Below, one piece after another: positions 34,752 through 44,533 of a stretch of 64,000 bases of DNA (the first letter of the stretch is position 1; every line of letters starts with the position of its first letter). The notes beneath the pieces are model-generated. The model saw only the letters and a list, made by a program, of their open reading frames with translations. It had not been told where the DNA came from and made no database searches. The stretch is from Vibrio sinaloensis. Lineage in GTDB: Bacteria; Pseudomonadota; Gammaproteobacteria; Enterobacterales; Vibrionaceae. The translations under genes were made by a program, and so were the position numbers. The stretch lies in NCBI RefSeq assembly GCF_023195835.1, contig NZ_CP096199.1, forward strand, positions 2,108,001 through 2,172,000, written 5' to 3'.

Positions 34752-37577
34752 TTAGTTCGAAGTTTCTGTATTCAGGGTAAGAGCGTCTTCAATCAACGCT
34801 TTTTGTTGTTTCAAGTGTACTGACATATAACCAACCGCAGGTGATGCAGACGCTGGACGACCAGCGTAATTTAGAACGGCACCTGCTGGAATCGCAGCGC
34901 GGAAGTTATGTTGGCTACAGTACCAAGCGCCTTGGTTTTGAGGCTCTTCCTGACACCAGACAAAATCTTCAACATTGGTGTATTGCTCGATGACGGCTTT
35001 TACCTCATCCATCGGGAATGGGTAAAGCTGCTCGATACGAACGATAGCCACGTCATCTTGCTCATTGTTACGTCGCTGCTCTAGAAGATCGAAGTAAACC
35101 TTACCAGAACAGAACACGACGCGTTTCACCATAGCAGGGTCTAGGTTGTCAATCTCACCAATCGCTGCTTGGAAAGTGCCTTCTGCCAATTCTTCGATGG
35201 TTGAAGTACAAAGCGGATGACGCAGCAGAGATTTAGGTGACATCACCACGAGAGGACGACGCATCGGTCTGACAACCTGACGACGGATCATGTGGTAAAC
35301 CTGAGCCGGTGTTGAAGGAACAACCACTTGCATGTTTTGCTCAGCACATAGCTGAAGGTAGCGCTCAAGGCGTGCAGACGAGTGTTCTGGACCCTGACCT
35401 TCATAACCGTGTGGTAACAGCATGGTTAAGCCACATAAACGCGCCCACTTCTGCTCACCAGATGAGATAAATTGGTCAATTACTACCTGTGCACCGTTGG
35501 CAAAATCACCAAACTGCGCTTCCCAAATGGTTAAACCACCTGGCTCAGCGGTCGCATAGCCATACTCAAACGCGAGTACCGCCTCTTCGGACAGTACCGA
35601 ATCGAACACTTCGAACGGTCCTTGCTTATCGTGAACATTCGCTAATGGAACATAAGTACTGGCATCATTTTGATTGTGCAGTACAGAGTGACGGTGGAAG
35701 AAAGTACCTCGGCCTGAATCTTGACCTGAAATACGGATACGTTTGCCGTCATCAACCAGAGTGGCGTAGGCTAGGGTTTCCGCCATCCCCCAGTCGATTG
35801 CTTTCTCTCCGCTCAACATTGCCATACGGTCGTTGTATAGCTTGTTTACGCGGCTTTGTAGCTTGTGGCTTTCTGGGTACTGACAAATGCGGTGGCCAAG
35901 CTCAACCAAGCGCTCTTTGTCAAACTGGCTCTTCCACTCTACGTCCCAATCGTGACCTAGGTAAGGAGACCAATCCACAGAGTGCAACGCCATTGGACGC
36001 CACTCTTTTACCACAACTTCACCGCGGTCGAGTGCATCGCGGTACTCATTGACCATTTGAGTTGCGGTATCAATGCCGAAGTCACCACGCTCCATAAGTA
36101 CGTCTGCGTAAATCTTACGTGGCGTTGGGTGCTTCTTGATTTTCTGATACATCAATGGCTGAGTTGCGTTAGGTTCATCCGCTTCGTTGTGACCATGACG
36201 ACGGTAACAAACCAGATCAATCACCACGTCACGTTTAAACTCGTTGCGGTAATCCAGTGCGATGCGAGTAACGAAAGCAACCGCTTCTGGGTCATCGGCA
36301 TTCACGTGGAAAATTGGCGCCTGCACCATCTTAGCGATATCGGTACAGTACATAGTCGAACGCGTATCTTGTGGGTTCGAGGTAGTAAAACCGACCTGGT
36401 TATTGACCACAATACGTACGGTGCCGCCGACACGGAAGCCACGCGCTTGTGACATGTTAAAGGTTTCCTGTACCACCCCTTGACCAGCAATCGCTGAGTC
36501 GCCGTGGATGGTAATCGGAAGAACCGTTGTGCCCTCTTTGTCGCCTAATCGGTCTTGACGCGCGCGCACCGAGCCGATAACAACAGGGTTAACGATTTCT
36601 AAGTGCGAAGGGTTAAATGCCAGCGCTAAATGGACGTCACCACCTGGTGTGGCAAAGTCAGCAGAGAAGCCTTGGTGATATTTAACGTCACCTGTACCCC
36701 AGGTTTCGTCGTGCTTACCCGCAAACTCATCGAACAAGTCTTGAGGTTTCTTACCCAGTACGTTGACCAGCATGTTCAGGCGGCCACGGTGCGCCATGCC
36801 AATCACAACCTCGCGCATACCACTCTTACCCGCATGGCGAATCAACTCTTTCGTCATTGGGATCAGTGCATCACCACCTTCCAATGAGAAACGCTTCGCA
36901 CCAGGGAATTTCGCCCCGAGATAACGCTCAAGACCTTCTGCTGCGGTTAACTCTTCTAGGAATTCTCGTTTTTCTTCTTTACTGAACGACGGCTGACCAA
37001 CGACTGATTCGAGACGTTGTTGAATCCAACGCTTCTGTTCAGTGTCTGTCATGTGCATGTACTCAGCACCGATAGAGCCACAGTAGATTTTTTGCAGTGA
37101 AGAGTGAATATCTTTCAGCTTCATGGTTTCTTTGCCAATAGCAAATGAACCAACATTGAAAGTTTCTTCAAGATCGTCTTGAGTGAGATTGTGGAATGTA
37201 GGATCTAGCTCCGCCACTTGAGGACGTTGCCATAGGCCTAGAGGGTCAAGCTGTGCCGCTTCATGACCACGGAAGCGGTAAGCATTGATTAACTGAAGTA
37301 CTTTTACCTGTTTAGCGTCGACATCAGGATCACTAACTTGGACATTGTAATGCTTCGTTTCTTGAGCGAGTCGTCGGAAGTAGTCACGGACACGTGAATG
37401 AGGTTGTTCAACTACCTCATCTGATGGCTTGGGTAAGCCCTCAAAAACACGTTTCCACTCCTCACTTACCAGATCGGGATCACTTAGATACAGTTCGTAG
37501 AGGTCCTCTACATACGTTGCATTGGCGCCAGCCAAGTGTGAAGACTCGAGCCACGCCTTCATCACGCCGTTGTGCAT
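34752..37577 (-). CDS. sucA: 2-oxoglutarate dehydrogenase E1
   Basis: 941 residues from the ATG at 37577 (E. coli 933), which matches the family N-terminus (M-KAWLESSHLAGAN-YVEDLYELYL) and has AAGGGA five bases upstream. A longer frame from 37658 would add 27 unrelated residues. Thiamine-binding motif GDSAIAGQGVVQETFNMS; decarboxylase region GMAHRGRLNMLVNVLGK; C-terminal transketolase-like domain with YGYATAEPGGLTIWEAQFGDFANGAQ. Large antisense frames over this gene are not genes. Confidence 0.98.
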   Translation of the reverse strand: MHNGVMKAWLESSHLAGANATYVEDLYELYLSDPDLVSEEWKRVFEGLPKPSDEVVEQPHSRVRDYFRRLAQETKHYNVQVSDPDVDAKQVKVLQLINAYRFRGHEAAQLDPLGLWQRPQVAELDPTFHNLTQDDLEETFNVGSFAIGKETMKLKDIHSSLQKIYCGSIGAEYMHMTDTEQKRWIQQRLESVVGQPSFSKEEKREFLEELTAAEGLERYLGAKFPGAKRFSLEGGDALIPMTKELIRHAGKSGMREVVIGMAHRGRLNMLVNVLGKKPQDLFDEFAGKHDETWGTGDVKYHQGFSADFATPGGDVHLALAFNPSHLEIVNPVVIGSVRARQDRLGDKEGTTVLPITIHGDSAIAGQGVVQETFNMSQARGFRVGGTVRIVVNNQVGFTTSNPQDTRSTMYCTDIAKMVQAPIFHVNADDPEAVAFVTRIALDYRNEFKRDVVIDLVCYRRHGHNEADEPNATQPLMYQKIKKHPTPRKIYADVLMERGDFGIDTATQMVNEYRDALDRGEVVVKEWRPMALHSVDWSPYLGHDWDVEWKSQFDKERLVELGHRICQYPESHKLQSRVNKLYNDRMAMLSGEKAIDWGMAETLAYATLVDDGKRIRISGQDSGRGTFFHRHSVLHNQNDASTYVPLANVHDKQGPFEVFDSVLSEEAVLAFEYGYATAEPGGLTIWEAQFGDFANGAQVVIDQFISSGEQKWARLCGLTMLLPHGYEGQGPEHSSARLERYLQLCAEQNMQVVVPSTPAQVYHMIRRQVVRPMRRPLVVMSPKSLLRHPLCTSTIEELAEGTFQAAIGEIDNLDPAMVKRVVFCSGKVYFDLLEQRRNNEQDDVAIVRIEQLYPFPMDEVKAVIEQYTNVEDFVWCQEEPQNQGAWYCSQHNFRAAIPAGAVLNYAGRPASASPAVGYMSVHLKQQKALIEDALTLNTETSN

Positions 37578-37743
37578 ATTTTCCCTTAACCAGTAGTTTT
37601 CACGTTTGCTGCGGTCTTTCGCCGAGCTATTAAGAGCCGACCCAGTATGGGCCGGCAATTTTCTATTCTATAACTCCACCTGTATCATCAGACGGAGCGG
37701 TAAAGCAGGTTTTACCGCTGCTGCCTAATCAGGTCACGAGTCA
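37578..37743 (-). other. sdhB-sucA intergenic region with two stem-loops
   Basis: 166 bp. GCCGaCCCA-GTA-TGGGcCGGC (about 37637-37657) and GCGGTAAA-(6)-TTTACCGC (about 37703-37724) are hairpins without T runs. They probably separate or stabilise the sdh and suc parts of the message. In E. coli this junction also holds repeats and an internal promoter. No gene is seen. Confidence 0.5.
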
Positions 37744-38454
37744 TTACACCGAGCGGTTAACCAACATCGTCTTGATATGACCAATCGCTTTAGTCGGATT
37801 TAGTCCCTTAGGACAGACACTTACACAATTCATGATGCCGTGGCAACGGAAAACGCTAAATGCGTCATCAAGATTTGACAAGCGTTCGTCTGTCGCAGTG
37901 TCGCGGCTATCAATTAACCAACGATAAGCCGCTAATAGACCTGCAGGACCGATAAATTTGTCTGGATTCCACCAGAATGATGGACACGATGTTGTACAAC
38001 ACGCACACATAATACATTCGTACAGACCATCGAGATGAGCACGATCTTCTGGCGATTGTAGGTTCTCGCGTGAAGGTGGCAACGCACCATCATCAATCAA
38101 GAAAGGCTTAACTTTCGCATAGTTATCGTAGAACTGTGTCATGTCAACGATTAGATCGCGAACCACTGGTAAACCAGGCAATGGACGGATAACAATCTTG
38201 TCACCGGTCAACGCTGATAGCGGGGTAATACACGCCAAACCATTTTTTCCGTTCATGTTTAGGCCGTCTGAGCCACAAACACCCTCACGACATGAACGTC
38301 GGAATGAAATGGTTGGGTCTTGCTCTTTGAGCAAAATCAGTGCATCTAACACCATCATGTCTGACCCTTCATCCACCTCAAGTGTGTAGTCTTTCATGTA
38401 TGGCTTGCTATCAACATCCGGATTGTAACGGTACAAAGAGAAGTTTAGTTTCAT
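37744..38454 (-). CDS. sdhB: Succinate dehydrogenase iron-sulfur subunit
   Basis: 236 residues. Plant-type [2Fe-2S] domain with CREGVCGSDGLNMNGKNGLAC, then CIMCACCTTSCPSF for [4Fe-4S] and CHGIMNCVSVCPKGL for the other centres. It carries electrons from SdhA flavin to quinone. It starts 14 bases after the sdhA stop. Confidence 0.98.
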   Translation of the reverse strand: MKLNFSLYRYNPDVDSKPYMKDYTLEVDEGSDMMVLDALILLKEQDPTISFRRSCREGVCGSDGLNMNGKNGLACITPLSALTGDKIVIRPLPGLPVVRDLIVDMTQFYDNYAKVKPFLIDDGALPPSRENLQSPEDRAHLDGLYECIMCACCTTSCPSFWWNPDKFIGPAGLLAAYRWLIDSRDTATDERLSNLDDAFSVFRCHGIMNCVSVCPKGLNPTKAIGHIKTMLVNRSV

Positions 38455-38468
38455 AGTTTAGTCCTCCC

Positions 38469-40235
38469 CTAGTATGTACGTACTTTCGGCGGGAATGCTT
38501 CACGATGCACTGGCGTCATGTTGACATCACGCTTGCTCATCGCTTCAGTTTCCGGGTTGTAAATCGAGTGGCATAGCCAGTTCTCATCGTCACGCTCTGG
38601 GTAGTCAAAGCGGGCATGAGCACCACGACTTTCAGTACGATAGTTAGCCGCAACTGCTGTCGAGAACGCCGTTTCCATCAAGTTGTCTAACTCCAAGCAC
38701 TCAATGCGCTGGGTATTGAACTCAGAAGATTTGTCAGCAAGATGTGCTTCTTTAAGACGCTCACGGATCACTTTCAACTCTTCCAAGCCGGTCGCCATTG
38801 CATCGCCTTCACGGAATACCGAGAAGCTGTTTTGCATGCAGCGCTGAAGATCTTTACGGATTTCTACTGGGTCTTCACCGCTAGTGCTGTTTTCCCAGCG
38901 CATGGTACGCGCCAGTGACGCTTCGATGTCAGATTCAGTCGCTGGACGAGCCTCAACTTGCGCTGCCAAGGTTTCACCAAGGTGCAAGCCTGTCGCACGG
39001 CCAAACACCACCAAGTCAAGCAGTGAGTTACCACCAAGGCGGTTAGCACCATGGACCGATACAGATGCGATTTCACCACAAGCAAATAGGCCTTGAACTT
39101 CCGCTTCACTACCGTCTGCCAATTGTTTGATTGCTTGGCCAGATACCTGAGTTGGAACGCCGCCCATCATGTAGTGACAGGTTGGGATAACAGGAATTGG
39201 CTCTTTGACTGGGTCAACGTGTGCGAACGTACGAGAAAGCTCACAGATACCCGGCAGACGAGACTCAAGAACATCTTTACCCAAGTGATCGAGTTTAAGC
39301 TTGATATGTGGACCCCATGGGCCGTCACAACCACGTCCTTCACGGATTTCGATCATCATTGAACGCGCAACGACATCACGGCCAGCAAGGTCTTTAGCGT
39401 TCGGTGCGTAACGCTCCATAAAGCGCTCACCGTCTTTGTTCAATAGGTAACCACCTTCACCACGACAGCCTTCTGTAACTAGTACACCCGCGCCCGCGAT
39501 ACCGGTTGGGTGGAACTGCCACATTTCCATATCTTGCATTGGAACGCCAGCACGCAGCGCCATGCCCACACCGTCACCGGTGTTAATGTGTGCGTTTGTG
39601 GTTGAAGCGTAGATACGACCAGCGCCACCGGTTGCTAGGATGGTCGCTTTCGATTTGAAGTAACAGATTTCACCTGTTTCCATACAAATTGCCGTACAGC
39701 CCATGATCGCGCCATCTTGGTTCTTCACCAAATCCAGTGCGTACCATTCAGAGAAGATGGTGGTCTTGTGCTTAACGTTTTGTTGGTAAAGCGTGTGAAG
39801 TAGTGCGTGGCCAGTACGGTCAGCAGCAGCGGCAGTACGTGCTGCTTGCTCACCACCGAACTCTTTCGATTGACCACCGAACGGACGTTGATAAATCGAG
39901 CCATTATCAAAGCGAGAGAAAGGTAGGCCCATTTTCTCAAGCTCAATGACTGATTCAGGACCGTTTTTACACATGTATTCAATCGCGTTCTGGTCACCGA
40001 TGTAGTCCGAACCTTTGACGGTATCGTACATGTGCCACTGCCAGTTGTCTTTGTGCGAGTTACCAAGAGCAACGGTAATACCACCTTGAGCAGACACAGT
40101 GTGAGAACGAGTTGGGAACACTTTAGACAGCAAAGCACAAGATAGGCCTTGCTCAGAGATTTGTAGTGCAGCGCGCATGCCTGCACCACCAGCGCCGATT
40201 ACTACGGCATCGAATTCACGAACAGGAATAGACAC
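38469..40235 (-). CDS. sdhA: Succinate dehydrogenase flavoprotein subunit
   Basis: 588 residues, as E. coli SdhA. FAD dinucleotide-binding [10 protein letters not shown], the covalent-FAD histidine in [11 protein letters not shown], and active-site residues in the [10 protein letters not shown] and [19 protein letters not shown] segments. It oxidises succinate to fumarate at the inner face of the cytoplasmic membrane. It follows sdhD directly, without a gap. Confidence 0.98.
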   Translation of the reverse strand: MSIPVREFDAVVIGAGGAGMRAALQISEQGLSCALLSKVFPTRSHTVSAQGGITVALGNSHKDNWQWHMYDTVKGSDYIGDQNAIEYMCKNGPESVIELEKMGLPFSRFDNGSIYQRPFGGQSKEFGGEQAARTAAAADRTGHALLHTLYQQNVKHKTTIFSEWYALDLVKNQDGAIMGCTAICMETGEICYFKSKATILATGGAGRIYASTTNAHINTGDGVGMALRAGVPMQDMEMWQFHPTGIAGAGVLVTEGCRGEGGYLLNKDGERFMERYAPNAKDLAGRDVVARSMMIEIREGRGCDGPWGPHIKLKLDHLGKDVLESRLPGICELSRTFAHVDPVKEPIPVIPTCHYMMGGVPTQVSGQAIKQLADGSEAEVQGLFACGEIASVSVHGANRLGGNSLLDLVVFGRATGLHLGETLAAQVEARPATESDIEASLARTMRWENSTSGEDPVEIRKDLQRCMQNSFSVFREGDAMATGLEELKVIRERLKEAHLADKSSEFNTQRIECLELDNLMETAFSTAVAANYRTESRGAHARFDYPERDDENWLCHSIYNPETEAMSKRDVNMTPVHREAFPPKVRTY

Positions 40236-40580
40236 TTACGCACCCCACAAAATAAATAGACCAGAGAAGAAGTAACCCAAAAGCACAGCAATAACGCCTA
40301 GCTGAAGGCCACCACGAAGCTTGGCGCACTTAATGTAGTCAGTCAGGACTTGCCATAGGCCAATCCAGGCATGAATAAGGACTGAGACAAGCGCCAGCAT
40401 AGTGAACACTTTAGTGAAGGTGCCACCGAAGAACTGGGTCCAAGATACGTAAGAGATGTCGGTGAAAGCACAGAAGCTCACCAAATATATCGTGTAAAGC
40501 GTCATAATGATGGCGGTTGCACGAATCAATAGGAAATCGTGGACACCATTACGACCAAAAGATGAAATGTGTTTTACCAT
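40236..40580 (-). CDS. sdhD: Succinate dehydrogenase membrane anchor SdhD
   Basis: 114 residues with three transmembrane helices. It contains the haem b / quinone-site features of SdhD, including RATAIIMTLYTIYLVSF and HAWIGLWQVLTDYIK. It anchors SdhAB with SdhC. The start overlaps the sdhC end by 7 bp. Confidence 0.96.
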   Translation of the reverse strand: MVKHISSFGRNGVHDFLLIRATAIIMTLYTIYLVSFCAFTDISYVSWTQFFGGTFTKVFTMLALVSVLIHAWIGLWQVLTDYIKCAKLRGGLQLGVIAVLLGYFFSGLFILWGA

Positions 40581-40966
40581 ACCATTACCCCCGCCAATAA
40601 AGACAGAACGGCTGTCGCTGCGAATGCAACCTTAGCGCTCATTGCACCAGATTCCAGCTCTTCAAAATGCCCCATATCCATCAGAAGATGACGGATACCA
40701 CCAGCAATGTGATAGGCCAATGCCGTTAGGATGCCCCATAGAATGAACTTCACAAAGAAGCCATCAACGATGTCGACCGCTTGCGCGTAACCGACTGGGG
40801 AAGATAATGAAATGGATAGCAACCAAAGCAGAATTCCGACAGCAACAAACGTAATTACACCCGATACACGGTGTAAGATTGATGCGATTGCAGTGATCGG
40901 AAAGCGAATGGTCTGTAAATCTAAATTAACAGGTCTTGACTTTCTTTCTTTCACGGGCTTGCTCAC
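40574..40966 (-). CDS. sdhC: Succinate dehydrogenase cytochrome b556 subunit SdhC
   Basis: 130 residues, three transmembrane helices, with the SdhC signature RPVNLDLQTIRFPITAIASILHRVSGV and a haem histidine in HIAGGIRHLLMDMGH. The start is GTG at 40966, with GGAG five bases upstream. It is first in sdhCDAB-sucAB-sucCD, one long TCA-cycle transcription unit. Confidence 0.96.
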   Translation of the reverse strand: MSKPVKERKSRPVNLDLQTIRFPITAIASILHRVSGVITFVAVGILLWLLSISLSSPVGYAQAVDIVDGFFVKFILWGILTALAYHIAGGIRHLLMDMGHFEELESGAMSAKVAFAATAVLSLLAGVMVW

Positions 40967-41360
40967 TCAGCTCCATTGAGCATTTATAGTTATGAACGAA
41001 TTTTGATTGCAAACCTACAAAAGTTAACATCTATTTAACAATTACTTGCAACAATTGACTAAGTATTTTGTAAAATAATTGTTAACAACAAGGATTAAAA
41101 CTTCACCTCACATTTGTTTCAAGCCTTGAATTTATAAGGTTTTCACCAAAATTTACTGCGCCACTATACGGCTGGCAACATTCTAATACAATTGGTGTAA
41201 CAATTTTTGCTACACAGACCAGATTTTTAACCTTATACGTTCAAAAAACCATAACAAGTGCACACATCAGAGGAGAAAAATTGACTTTGATAACGAACAC
41301 ACGTACAAAAATGTCACACAAACATCCTGGACGGATTAATAATAAACAAAGGAGATTGTT
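40967..41360. other. Divergent sdhC-gltA regulatory region
   Basis: 394 AT-rich bases without a gene, shared by the sdh-suc operon and gltA, as in E. coli. It holds an ArcA-like direct repeat (41023-41039), a perfect TTGTTAACAA palindrome (41079-41088) and, before gltA, a good ribosome binding site (AAAGGAG). I could not settle the promoters. Confidence 0.7.
41023..41039 (-). promoter_or_regulatory. ArcA-like box upstream of sdhC
   Basis: Read on the minus strand, GTTAA stands twice with an 11-bp start-to-start spacing (GTTAAAT then TGTTAAC), the direct-repeat architecture known for ArcA. It is about 60 bp upstream of the sdhC start. ArcA represses sdh and gltA without oxygen in related bacteria. 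Confidence 0.5.
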
Positions 41361-42650
41361 ATGGCAGATAAGAAAGCTACCCTTCATGTTGAAGGTCAAG
41401 CGCCTATCGAGCTGCCGATTATGGAAGGTGCACTTGGTACCCCTGTAATTGACGTTCGTAAACTGGGAGCAAACGGATACTTCACTTTTGACCCAGGTTT
41501 TCTTGCCACTGCATCCTGTGAATCTCAAATCACCTATATCGACGGTGGCAAGGGTATTCTTTTGCACCGCGGTTACCCCATTGATCAGCTAGCGAATAAC
41601 GCTGATTACTTAGAAGTCTGTTACATTCTTCTTTACGGTGAAGCCCCAACACGTGAACAATACGAGAAATTCAAGACGACCGTTACTCGTCACACTATGG
41701 TCCATGAGCAAATTGCAAGCTTCTTCCACGGCTTCCGCCGTGACGCTCACCCAATGGCCGTAATGTGTGGTGTAGTCGGCGCATTAGCCGCGTTCTATCA
41801 CGATTCACTCGACATTAATAACGACACCCACCGCGAGATCACCGCTTATCGACTACTGTCGAAAATGCCGACTCTAGCGGCAATGTGTTACAAATACTCA
41901 ATCGGTCAGCCGTTTATCTACCCAAGAAACGACCTCAGCTACGCAGAAAACTTCTTGCACATGATGTTTGCTAACCCATGTGAAGAATATGCGGTCAATC
42001 CGGTTGTGGCTCGCGCAATGGATAAGATTTTCACCCTCCATGCCGATCATGAGCAAAACGCGTCTACATCAACCGTACGTCTTGCAGGTTCTTCTGGTGC
42101 CAACCCGTTCGCGTGTATCGCGGCAGGTATCGCCTCTCTATGGGGACCAGCGCACGGTGGTGCCAACGAAGCTTGTTTGAAGATGCTTGAAGAGATCGGC
42201 AGTGTTGAAAACATCCCTGAATACATTGAGCGCGCCAAAGACAAAGATGATCCATTCCGCCTAATGGGCTTTGGTCACCGCGTCTACAAGAACTACGACC
42301 CACGTGCGACAGTAATGCGTGAAACTTGTCACGACGTACTCAAAGAGCTCAACATTCAAGATCCACTGCTAGACGTTGCTATGGAGCTTGAGCGTATCGC
42401 ATTGTCAGACGAATACTTCGTGTCTAAGAAACTCTACCCGAACGTAGACTTCTACTCAGGTATCATCTTGAAAGCAATTGGTATTCCTGTCTCTATGTTC
42501 ACGGTTATCTTTGCTCTATCTCGTACTATTGGTTGGATCGCGCATTGGAACGAAATGCACAGCGACCCACTAAACCGTATCGGTCGTCCTCGCCAGCTAT
42601 ACACAGGTGAAGTTCAACGCGAATTCTCACCAATGCATGAGCGCGAATAA
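41361..42650 (+). CDS. gltA: Citrate synthase, hexameric type
   Basis: 429 residues, close to the 427 of E. coli GltA. Active-site His and Asp sit in [30 protein letters not shown] and [12 protein letters not shown], with [11 protein letters not shown] and RPRQLYTGE near the end. It joins oxaloacetate and acetyl-CoA. The N-terminal 50-residue extension belongs to the NADH-sensitive type II class. It is divergent from sdhC. The stop is followed seven bases later by a tandem-repeat array. Confidence 0.98.
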   Translation: MADKKATLHVEGQAPIELPIMEGALGTPVIDVRKLGANGYFTFDPGFLATASCESQITYIDGGKGILLHRGYPIDQLANNADYLEVCYILLYGEAPTREQYEKFKTTVTRHTMVHEQIASFFHGFRRDAHPMAVMCGVVGALAAFYHDSLDINNDTHREITAYRLLSKMPTLAAMCYKYSIGQPFIYPRNDLSYAENFLHMMFANPCEEYAVNPVVARAMDKIFTLHADHEQNASTSTVRLAGSSGANPFACIAAGIASLWGPAHGGANEACLKMLEEIGSVENIPEYIERAKDKDDPFRLMGFGHRVYKNYDPRATVMRETCHDVLKELNIQDPLLDVAMELERIALSDEYFVSKKLYPNVDFYSGIILKAIGIPVSMFTVIFALSRTIGWIAHWNEMHSDPLNRIGRPRQLYTGEVQREFSPMHERE

Positions 42651-42656
42651 GAGAGA

Positions 42657-42755
42657 TAGTTTCTAGTTTCTAGTTTCTAGTTTCTAGTTTCTAGTTTCTA
42701 GTTTCTAGTTTCTAGTTTCTAGTTTCTAGTTTCTAGTTTCTAGTTTCTAGTTTCT
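42657..42755. repeat. Heptanucleotide tandem array, TTCTAGT x14
   Basis: Thirteen perfect copies of TTCTAGT (42661-42751) flanked by partial units, 99 bp or 14.1 units. It starts just after the gltA stop codon and ends nine bases before the terminator stem. It has the same unit length and same placement as the array behind xni. It lies outside the coding frame. Confidence 0.97.
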
Positions 42756-42763
42756 GAATAGAT

Positions 42764-42797
42764 AAAGGGTTGATGTGAAAACATCAACCCTTTTTAT
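42764..42797 (+). terminator. gltA terminator
   Basis: AAAGGGTTGATGT pairs with ACATCAACCCTTT around a GAAA tetraloop and is followed by T: a 13-base stem, unusually strong. Confidence 0.88.
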
Positions 42798-42844
42798 TTA
42801 ATCGAAAAACGAAGCGGCCTAATATCTGGCAACCCGCCCTGTCG

Positions 42845-43603
42845 CTAGACCGGGTTATCGATATCAATGAAAGTCACTTGGATACCATGCTCTTGAGTCA
42901 GCCACTCTCCTAGCGCCTTAACACCATAGCGCTCGGTTGCATGATGCCCTGCGGCAAAGTAGTGAACGCCCATTTCACGGGCGGTGTAAGTGGTGCGCTC
43001 CGAGATCTCACCAGAGACAAACGCATCCAAGCCAAGTTTCACCGCCAATTCAATATAATCTTGGCCACCACCGGTACACCAACCGACGGTTTCAATCAGC
43101 TTGTCCTCCTGTTCAGGAGCAATATGCAGCGGCGCACGATTCAAAACCGAGTTAATTTTGGCCGCAAAATCAGCGCCAGAAACAGGCTTATTTAGGCGAC
43201 CAAACATGGCGACGGATTGCTCATTTCCTTCCATACCACCCTCAACCTCAATATCGAGTAACCGTGCTAGTTCGGCGTTGTTGCCCAACTGTGGGTGAAT
43301 ATCAAGAGGTAAATGGTAACCATAGAGGTTGATGTCATTTTTAATTAAAGTGCGAATACGCTTACCTTTCATACCACGAATAGGCTCAGGTTCCCCTTTC
43401 CAGAAGTAACCATGATGAACCAGTAACGCGTCAGCATTGAGTTGAACCGCTTTGTCAATCAAAGCTTGCGATGCCGTCACACCAGTGACAACGTGCTTGA
43501 TTGTCGATGTACCTTCGACCTGCAAACCGTTCGGTGCGTAGTCTTTAATTAACTGTGGAGAGAGCTTCTCATTGAGGATCTTTTCTAATTGTAAGTTGTT
43601 CAT
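42845..43603 (-). CDS. ybgI: Nif3-like dinuclear metal centre protein YbgI
   Basis: 252 residues of the Nif3/DUF34 family (E. coli YbgI 247), a toroidal hexamer with a two-metal site. Ligands are seen in LLVHHGYFWKGEP, YGYHLPLDIHPQLGNN and GHHATERYGVKALGEWL. Physiological function is debated. The ATG at 43603 begins the conserved MNNLQLEKILNEKL and follows GGAAG. Upstream in-frame codons to 43684 are not conserved. Confidence 0.93.
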   Translation of the reverse strand: MNNLQLEKILNEKLSPQLIKDYAPNGLQVEGTSTIKHVVTGVTASQALIDKAVQLNADALLVHHGYFWKGEPEPIRGMKGKRIRTLIKNDINLYGYHLPLDIHPQLGNNAELARLLDIEVEGGMEGNEQSVAMFGRLNKPVSGADFAAKINSVLNRAPLHIAPEQEDKLIETVGWCTGGGQDYIELAVKLGLDAFVSGEISERTTYTAREMGVHYFAAGHHATERYGVKALGEWLTQEHGIQVTFIDIDNPV

Positions 43604-43725
43604 GACCGCTTCCATCTGATTGCTAATATTGCGCTTTGTCTTAATCTGCAAAGTGTATTCGAACCATAGCAACCTTACCAGCACCTAGCTACAATAGTGA
43701 CGTTCAAACAGAAATAGGTTTACGG

Positions 43726-44475
43726 ATGAACGCTTTACAACGTTTTTATCACTGGATCCACGAGACACCTTCGCTATTTACACTCACGCCGCCGTTTGTC
43801 GATCTCAAAGGGCTAGCTATCGGACCTTTACAGCAAATGGATTATCAAGGTAACCCGCGGCTCGGATTTATCTACCAGCATCTGTGTACTGAGCTACTCT
43901 CCAATAGCGAAAAGTACTCCCTACTGGAAGAAGAAATCCAAGTTAACAACCCATCCGGACAAACCTTAGGGGCTATCGATCTCATCCTAGATAACCTTGA
44001 AACTCAGCGGCAAGAGCACTGGGAGGTCGCGATAAAATTTTATCTACTTCATCAAGGCGTTTGGTACGGACCGAATGCCCACGATCAGCTAGATAAAAAG
44101 CTTGAGCGGATGCTCTCTCATCAACTAAAAATGAGCGCCTCCTCTGAGTTCCTGCAACAGTATCCTCACTACTCTGCTCTCACTGAGCGTCTGCTGATTC
44201 AAGGGCGTCTTTACATCAACCCTTTTTCACCTGAGGCGACGCCGAAAGAATGCCTAGGGCTTACGATCAACCCGAGCCAAATTACGGGCTATTGGTGTTA
44301 TCAGAGCCAGTGGGAAAAGATTGGCGAACCGCTGTATGAACTGGAAAAGCCGCTTTGGGCAATTGGTTTGGAAGCGTTCAATACCCCAATCGACAAACCC
44401 AATGGACGATTTGTTCATGCTCAGACCAAAGAGGGTCAATTTTGGTTTGTTGTGCCTGATAGTTGGCCAAATTAA
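43726..44475 (+). CDS. DUF1853 family protein, PD-(D/E)XK nuclease-like fold
   Basis: 249 residues. The block SLLEEEIQVNN...LGAIDLILDN...HWEVAIKFYLLHQG (about 65-115) has the acidic residue spacing of the PD-(D/E)XK fold (Glu, Asp, Glu-x-Lys). This is the DUF1853 family of gammaproteobacteria. The nuclease-like pattern is seen in the sequence, but activity is not known. It is divergent from ybgI. Confidence 0.82.
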   Translation: MNALQRFYHWIHETPSLFTLTPPFVDLKGLAIGPLQQMDYQGNPRLGFIYQHLCTELLSNSEKYSLLEEEIQVNNPSGQTLGAIDLILDNLETQRQEHWEVAIKFYLLHQGVWYGPNAHDQLDKKLERMLSHQLKMSASSEFLQQYPHYSALTERLLIQGRLYINPFSPEATPKECLGLTINPSQITGYWCYQSQWEKIGEPLYELEKPLWAIGLEAFNTPIDKPNGRFVHAQTKEGQFWFVVPDSWPN

Positions 44476-44486
44476 AAGGTATAAAA

Positions 44487-44510
44487 AAGGGCTGACAATT
44501 GTCAGCCCTT
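44487..44510 (-). terminator. pgm terminator
   Basis: Perfect palindrome AAGGGCTGAC-AATT-GTCAGCCCTT followed, on the minus strand, by six T. It can also end the DUF1853 transcript. Confidence 0.85.
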
Positions 44511-44533
44511 GATAAAACAGTTCATCGCTTAAA

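Noticed and set aside
35489..36452. Long frames antisense to sucA (187 and 156 codons)
   Set aside because: They follow from codon bias of a long conserved gene on the other strand; composition is unlike a protein.
42657..42755. CRISPR-like periodic sequence
   Set aside because: Units are contiguous 7-mers with no spacers; it is a simple tandem repeat.
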